NCBI RefSeq assembly: GCF_031755915.1
Contig: NC_083384.1
Coordinates: forward strand, 24,321,001 to 24,385,000
Direction of reading: 5' to 3'
DNA: 64,000 bases
From: Ziziphus jujuba
Lineage: Eukaryota > Streptophyta > Magnoliopsida > Rosales > Rhamnaceae
The notes beneath the pieces were generated by a model that was not told the origin of the DNA, ran no database searches, and saw nothing but the letters and a program-made list of their open reading frames with translations. Within the stretch, counting starts at the first letter, position 1. The number at the start of each line of letters is the position of its first letter. Position numbers and translations under genes: made by a program. Positions 57,363-64,000 of this stretch are shown here, one piece after another.

Positions 57363-60300
57363 ATTATTGATATAGGTGCATCTGATCATATGGCTAATGA
57401 CTCAAGTCCGTTATAATTTATTTTGTCTTTTTCTCAGTCTATCATATCCACAATAATGGTAATACATCTCCTATTACTGGAGAGGCTCAATCATTTTGCA
57501 TGAGAAACTTACTTTAGTTATTGTCCTTGTTGTTCCATCTCATGAGTATAATCAATTATCTGTTAGCCAAATTACCTCTACTCCAGCATGTACTATGACT
57601 TTTTGGCCTTTATATTGTATTTTACAAGATATTTGAACTTAGAAGATTCTTGATTATGGAGTTAGACAAGGTAAACTCTACTATTTGGATCTGGCAAAAA
57701 CTAAGAAACTAAAAGTGTGTCAAGTAAATTTGCCTAATGAAGTGAACAAAACTCAAGAAATTATTTGGTTATGGCATCGGAGATTAAGACATTTGTCTTT
57801 TTGCTATCTTCAAAAGTTGCAACCTCATATGTTTTTGGATGTAGGTGATTTGGATTTTCAATTTGAAGTTTGTGAAATGTCTAAAAGCCACTGGATTTCT
57901 TATTTGCCAAGCCTAATAAATGTGCAAAACCTTTTATGGTCATTCACTCTAATGTTTGGGGTTCTATAAAAATCCCTACTTTTTCTCAAGCTCGTTATTT
58001 TGCCTTTTTATTAATGAATGTACCAAGATGACTTGGATATCTCTTTTTTTTTTTTTTAAAAAAAAGTGAATTATGTACAACATTTCAAGAATTTCACAAT
58101 ATGGTTACTACTCAGTACCAAAACTTATTTGAGTCTTTCAGTTCGACTATGGCAGAGTGTTCATGGATGCATCCTTGGGCAAGTTCTTAAGCAATCATGG
58201 GATTTGTCACCAAATCTCCTTTACCTATACTCCAAAGTAGGATGAATTGGATAAAAGGAAGAATCGACAAATATTAGAGGTTGTCCATGCTTCTCTTTTT
58301 GGCATGAACATGCTTCCTTATTATTGGGGAGAGGTGGTAAAATATACTGTATATCTCATTAACCAAACACATAGAGTAATTAATTTTCAAATTCCACAAT
58401 AGAATATGCAATCCTTACTTTTCATTCCTCATCTATCAATTCTTAAACCCTAAATTTTTGGCTTTACTATATATGTTCACATTCCCAAATATCAATGATC
58501 AAATTGGACCCATGTGCTAGAAAGTGTATTCTTGTTGGGTATTCTGATTTTCAAAAGGGATGTAGATGTTATGATCCTCAAACTTGAAAGTTACTTGTAA
58601 CATTGGATGTTTCTTTTCATGAATCAGAGCCTTACTACTTAGAGGGAGGTTTTAAATCTTCTCTTTAAGGAAATAGTTATAATGAAGAGAACATACTAAA
58701 ATGTGGAGATGAGTTTATGGAGTTATAAGAATTAAGCGAAAGGTTGCAAAGCATTAACAATAAATTTGGAAGTCCCAAATCTGGTGGTGTTCCGTTGAAT
58801 GAAATAGTTGGCATAGAATATGAAGGTATTGAACATGGAGATATATCGTTAAATGAATCTAGTGTTAATAGTGAATCTAGAGGTTCCAAGTCGGGCGATG
58901 TACTACTGAATGATCTGGTATTAATGAAGGTAAAAGTTTCAAATTTGATGTTTCTGATGAATATTATGTTCCTGACATCTAAATCTAATTTTTCTGATTT
59001 GTCTGACTAAGTGGTAGAGTTACACTTATCTACACCAGAAATTGAAGATTCTATCTAGAATGTTCTTCCTTAGATAATTTCAAATCCCAATTTAGTGAAT
59101 TTGATAATTCATCTATACTCGTAGAAGACATAGAACCCGGTACCCCGCAAAGGACAAATAAAGGAGTATCAAAGAGAAAATATGAACCTAACCTAAAACC
59201 AAGACTAAATATCCAATTAGTAACCATATGTGGGCCTATTCCTAGTAATGTGTGCGATGCATTAGCTGAAATTGGAAAAAAGGCAATGACTGAAGAAATA
59301 GAGGCTCTCTTAAAGAATGCAACTTAGAAACTTGTGCCATTGCTCTAAGGAAAAAGGATAGTTGGATGTAGGTGAGTGTTCACCAAAAAGCTTAAAGTGA
59401 ATGGTAGCATTGACAAATATGAAGTAAGGTTAGTTACAAAAGGATATACATAGAAATATGGGGTAGATTAACAAGAGATGTTTGCTCCAATAGTCAAAAT
59501 AATACAATCCAGATTCTTATATCCATAGCAACTAATAGAGACTAGTCCATGAAACAGTCTAATGTAAAAAGCATTTTTCTTAATGGGGATTTAGAAGAGG
59601 AAGTATATATGAGTTTGCCACCCCGAAGTAAATGTGAACCCTTAGGTAATGATAAAGTTTGTAAGTTGAAAAACTCTCTATATGGATTGAAACAGTCACC
59701 AAGAGCTTGGTTTGGGACATTCTTAAAGAAAATGAAGGCATTTGATCATAACAAAGTAGTTCATATCATATTTTATTTATAAAACATAAAGCTGGAAAGG
59801 TAACAACTTTAATTGTATATGTGGATGATATGGCTTCAACACGTAATGATCTAGATAAAATAAAGGCATTATAAGAGTATATGGCTACCAAATTTGAAAT
59901 TAATGATCTTGCTTATTTAAAATACTTCTTAAGGATCAAAATTTCAAGATCAAAACATGAAGTTTCCTTGTCAGAAAGAAAATATGTGCTAGATTTTTTG
60001 ATTGAAACTAGGATGCTAGATTGCAAGCATGTAAAGATGCCAATAAAGATAAATAAAAAACTTGGAGAATATCGAGATTAGATTCCTACGAGTAGGGGTT
60101 GTTATCAACAGCTAGTTGGAATGCACAAGGTTGGATATAGCTTATGTAGTAAGCATAGTAAGCCAATTTATGCATGTGCCAAGTGAAGAATATATAAACG
60201 TTATGTACCAAATCCTAATGTATTTGAAGAGTACTCCAAAAAAAATTTGCTATTTTCCAAAAGTGATACTTTGGATTTTGTAGGATACACGGACTCTAAC

Positions 60301-60620
60301 ATGGTAGGAGATCAAATTAATAAAAGGTTTACATCTGGATACTTCATGTTCGTAGGAAGAAATTTAATCACACAGAAGCAGAATTTCAAGGTATGACTCA
60401 CAATGCATGTGAATCCCTTTGGATAAAGAATATTTTGAAGGATTTGGGTTTTAAGTATTGAACCTATGGATTTGCATTGTGATAATAAAGCAACTATTGA
60501 AATTGCATACAATCCAATACAACATAATCGTACTAAATATGTGGAAGTTGATCATAACCTCATCAAGGAAAATTTGGATTGGAAAATCATTTAGTTTCCA
60601 TCTATTAAGTTGGAAGACCA
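57363..60620 (+). pseudogene. Broken copia pol (protease, integrase, reverse transcriptase, RNase H)
   Basis: Longest surviving open pieces are 57685-57969 (GAG-pre-integrase, then start of integrase), 59549-59782 (reverse transcriptase) and 59881-60081 (reverse transcriptase C-terminal part, KYFLRIKISRSKHEVSLSERKY). RNase H peptides such as VGYTDSNMVGDQ and ACESLWIKNILKDLG can be read further on in shifting frames. Frames change repeatedly, with in-frame stops, so no full polyprotein can be made. Confidence 0.85.
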
Positions 60621-60699
60621 ATTAGTGATGTACTTACAAAGGTTCTATCTAATACTTTAATTGACAAGTTGGACAAGATAAATATCTATGCTTTGATTT

Positions 60700-60800
60700 A
60701 AGGGGGAGTGTCAGCATGAGATATCAATAATTATTCTAAATAATTATCCGTTTTAGGATTGATTAGTAGTTATTTATAGTCAACTATAAATTTCAACTAA
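60700..60800 (+). repeat. Polypurine tract and truncated 3' LTR
   Basis: AAGGGGGAG is followed by TGTCAGC. Similarity to the 5' LTR holds for about 80-90 bases and is then lost, so the 3' LTR appears truncated or overwritten. Confidence 0.65.
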
Positions 60801-62530
60801 AGGATAAGATTTTTTTTTATCCAATTCCAATGGTAATATACATAATAACTATTTGGTTTGCACTTCCCTATAAACAATTATGATTTACTCTCTCTTTCTC
60901 TCTCTCTCTCCCCCCTCCTTACACTGAAGAAGTGTCTAAAAAATAAATAAAATATGAAATTATAATTAGTAAATTAATTAAAATTATGCCTATAAAATTG
61001 AAAATCTATAAATAAGTTCATTAATTGATTTATATAGAGAGTGAGGTTTGCTCCCTACATTTGGAGAGCCTAGCCTCACTTTTTATTTTATTTTATTATT
61101 ATTTTATTTTTTTTAATTTAAATAACTCATTGGAGTTATAAAAATGAGATATGACTCTTTAAAAAAGAAAAAAAATGGAGCTTTTAAAGAACCTATTAAA
61201 GATGTTCTAAGATGTTCTTAGAGCATATTCAAGGAGACTCTCTAAAATAAAAAACATATTCTCCATAATAAAGAGCATCTCTTTAAATGAATAGTGAATT
61301 TTTAAAACATCCTCCAAAAACACTCATTATTTGTACACTTTATTTTTATTTTTTTTATAAATATTTAGGTTACATTTGGTATATGAAATAATTATTCTTA
61401 ATGGAAGAGTAATAGTCATTCCAAGGAATAAAATATAAAGAAAAGGAATTACTGATCCTTTTCATTTGTTTGGTTATATCAATGAACTAGATTTAATGAT
61501 TAGAAAAAAAATTTTTTTTTCAATATTTATTTATATTTATGCTTATGCTTTTCATATTTTATTTTAAAATTTTGTTTTATTTAATTAAATATATAATTTA
61601 TTATTTTTAAATTTAAGTTATTTTATATATTTTTATTTTGTGTTATTTTTAAAATATTTTTTATTTACATATTTTAAATAGAAATACACCACATTTATGA
61701 TTCCTAAGAATTATCAATTTTATGCTTACCATACTTGCATTACAAAAAAAGGTTAACCATATCTGGGTCAATGAATGACTTTTCCTTAACTTTTGATAAG
61801 GAATATATATTCCTTACAATTGGGGAAGAGTTAATCCCTTCGGATCATATATTCCTTGAAATAAAAAATTAACCAAACATTCGTTTATTTAATCCTATGG
61901 AATAGTTATTCCATTTCTTATCCTATTCCTACCTACTAAATATGCCCATATTGCTTTACTTGTAATTTATCTTATTCTTTTTTATATGAATTAACTATTA
62001 AATATTATAATAGTGGCGTTGGAATATTTTTGCATTAAATTAAATCAATATAATATCAAAATAAAGAGTAAGTTTTTGTTCTCCAAATGTAGAAACAAAA
62101 TCTACTATTTATTTTAATATTATATTGATTTTATTTAATGCACTACATAGTCCAATACCAATTTTTATATTAACAAATTAAAATAAAAAGTCCATTAGTT
62201 CTCGTTTTTAAGGTTTGACTTTTTAAAATAAAGAATATGACAAACTTGAAGCGTTTTTTGAAGATGCTCTTAGTATCTATATCTATGATTTAGCAAAAGA
62301 AAAAAAAATAGTATATACATCTAGGTAAGGTTTGGGACACCAAATAAAGGAGGTTAATAGGAGAGGATTGGATAGTGTTATCCCTATCAAGTATTTGGTT
62401 CTACATATCCTGGAGGATAAGGTAATCCAATCCCATCTTTATCCTTATCATATGTTTAGTTCTACATTACCTGGAAAGTAAGATAATTATGTCCAACCTT
62501 TAATCCCTCACTCATCATGATTCCTAAACA
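60801..62530. mobile_element. Nested MITE-like DNA
   Basis: GAGCATATTCAAGGAGACTC near 61216 and GATGCTCTTAG near 62264 look like the two ends of one element (GAGCAT-type ends common in plant MITEs). A second element with GGTTACATTTGGTA (61369) and CTACTAAATATGCCC (about 61952) appears to be inserted in it. A hairpin with about 40-base arms lies at 62031-62142. TCTC-rich simple sequence occupies 60890-60925. Borders are by eye and uncertain. Confidence 0.4.
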
Positions 62531-64000
62531 CATTATCTTGGGGATTTCACAAAGCGGACAAGGATAAGCTTTGTTGTATGCTTGCCTTTGTTCGAGTATG
62601 GTGGAGCTTCATTCTCAACCAATGAAGAAAATATCATCGGTACCGTCGAAATATTGACAACAATATTGGATTTCGCCCAAAATTGACACGGACATTTGGG
62701 GGGGGATATCCCTTTGGGTTGTTGTGGAAATGTCAAGGCTACTAATAAATGTCTACAATGTCGATAGAAATGACGATTTTAATATGGATTTTTGTGGAAA
62801 TATTGAGGAAGTTTCAATTGTGGATGGAAATTGAGTTGTCAGTTTGCCTTACCTGTGCTTTTGTTTTGTTACTGCAAAAAGGGCAGTGAGAATTGTTCTC
62901 AGCCATGGAACCACCACTTTGATGGAATCACCTTCCTCGAGCACAATCAACACCATGAAGCATTCCACCCATTGATCAATTATTTAAGTTTTCCTTAAAA
63001 AAATTAAAGTAAGGAATTCATATTTTATAGTGAACTATTTTTATTTTTAAATTAAAAATAAATAATATCCTTCTTGTCATGTATATTTGCATTGATCTCC
63101 ATGCCTAAATTAAGAAGAAGAAGAAGACGAAGATGAAGATATATATGAGGCGATTGTTAGTTTGATTAAAAACTAAAAGAGTACTAAGTATGTATATATA
63201 TGTAGAATAAGGCTACAGTGCGGATGGTTCGCATGCGAATAGGTATCCATAGGTATTGATCATAGTTTTTAAAAAAATCGTCATCAATACTCATACACAG
63301 AGAAAGTATTGACAATGGTTTTTTCAAAAACCATCATCAATACTCAGGGCGTGTTTGTTTCACCGGATTGGACAGGATTGTGTCCCAATCCGGTGTTTGG
63401 AAGGAACAAATGAAGGAGCGGATAAGTTAGCCGCTACAGTGAAATAATCCCCCGAGAGGGGGATTAAGCTAACCCGTCCTTCCCCCTGGGTCAAATTTCT
63501 GTCCGGAGCTCATCGAAGGCGTTGGTGGTGTCTCTCGCGTGCCTCTGCCCAGATCAAGCTCTGTGTTCTTCTTCTTGAATCTGTGAGTTTGCCTTCTTCT
63601 TTCTCTTCTCATTGTTTGTCTGCTTCTTCTTCTTCATGTTTCAGTTTATTTCTTTTTTATTAGATCTGCATATTCCTCTTTTCTGATCTGCCAGAAAAGA
63701 CTTTTTATTTTTCTTTTTCTTCTTCTCTGTTCTCGTTCTTCTTCTTCTTCATCTACATTGTTCTTCTTCTTCTTCGTTCTTCTCTTCGATCTGGCATTGT
63801 TTTGTTTTTTTTTTTTTTCCATTTTATTTCTTCTTCTTCTTCAATCTGGGAGTACAGATGTGTAGACAAAATTTCTTATTCTTCGTTCTGGCATTTGTTT
63901 TTTTTTTTTTTTGCCATTTTATTTCTTCTTACTAGAATCGATGTCTATTGAATTTTTTTTACTTTATGGCTGGAACTTTTCATGTTCTCTCCATTTTTGT
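62531..64000. other. Repeat-like region at the right edge
   Basis: Near 63255-63345, two head-to-tail copies of TATTGA...TCATCAATACTCA occur. The second contains the snap-back ATGGTTTTTTCAAAAACCAT, as found near the ends of some plant CACTA elements. GGGCGTGTTTGTTTCACCGG at 63347 resembles the start of hAT or PIF/Harbinger elements. After about 63560 the sequence is (TTC)n-rich. No gene can be supported; an element may continue beyond the window. Confidence 0.35.

Larger units (their letters stand above)
56440..60800 (+). mobile_element. Degenerate Ty1/copia retrotransposon
   Basis: The order is LTR, primer-binding site TGGTATCAGAGC (56658-56669, complementary to initiator Met-tRNA), gag remnant, protease motif DIGASDHMAN (from about 57369), GAG-pre-integrase WHRRLRHLS (about 57766-57792), integrase remnants, reverse transcriptase, RNase H remnants (about 60090-60600), polypurine tract AAGGGGGAG (60700-60708) and a 3' LTR starting TGTCAGC at 60709. 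Reverse transcriptase shows FLNGDLEEEVYM, LKNSLYGLKQSPRAW and the active-site YVDDM at 59818-59832. Protease-integrase-RT order marks copia. Only about 700 bases separate the primer site from the protease, so gag is largely missing. Many stops and frameshifts make it non-functional. Confidence 0.9.

Noticed and set aside
1..64000. CRISPR arrays, bacterial operons, ribosome-binding sites and integrated virus genes
   Set aside because: None were seen; gene structure is eukaryotic throughout and the only reverse transcriptase belongs to the copia relic.

Overview
This is plant nuclear DNA, almost certainly from a eudicot. The genes have GT-AG introns, Arabidopsis-like families and organelle-targeted products. 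Between them lies very AT-rich DNA full of (TA)n tracts, MITE-like elements and decayed LTR retrotransposons. The species cannot be named from the sequence. Six protein-coding genes can be reconstructed; for every spliced gene the exons add up to an uninterrupted frame.

Layout. 1-1448: possible retrotransposon edge, then the promoter of an IBA57-like gene (1449-3793, +, five exons, 398 aa; mitochondrial iron-sulfur cluster assembly). 4953-7611 (-): four-exon leucine-rich-repeat receptor-like kinase (688 aa) with degenerate catalytic motifs. 7612-20957: about 13 kb without a recognisable gene. 20958-21401 (+): intronless calmodulin-like protein of the CML13/CML14 type (147 aa). 21402-44650: about 23 kb without an intact gene, but holding a 234-bp tandem duplication, a non-autonomous Mutator-like element with its target-site duplication, a promoter-like block leading into a broken and partly inverted gene remnant, and a region bounded by two head-to-head TGTAACA ends. 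44651-45432 (+): two-exon DUF1442 protein (217 aa). 46327-49065 (-): seven-exon GGQ release-factor-like peptidyl-tRNA hydrolase (ICT1 type, 233 aa). 50510-52446 (-): six-exon myeloid leukemia factor-like protein (340 aa) with a likely 5' UTR intron. 53484-54496: a 1-kb palindromic element. About 56440-60800: a decayed Ty1/copia retrotransposon. 60800-64000: nested MITE-like DNA and the start of another repeat running off the end.

The genes do not form a pathway. Two of them (IBA57-like and ICT1-like) serve organelles. Both have TGGGCY (site II) and CACGTG motifs upstream, a promoter style common for nuclear genes of organelle function. The most unusual items are the catalytically degenerate receptor kinase, the broken gene behind a telo-box/site II promoter at about 25.6-29.2 kb, the 1-kb palindrome and the clean Mutator-like element.
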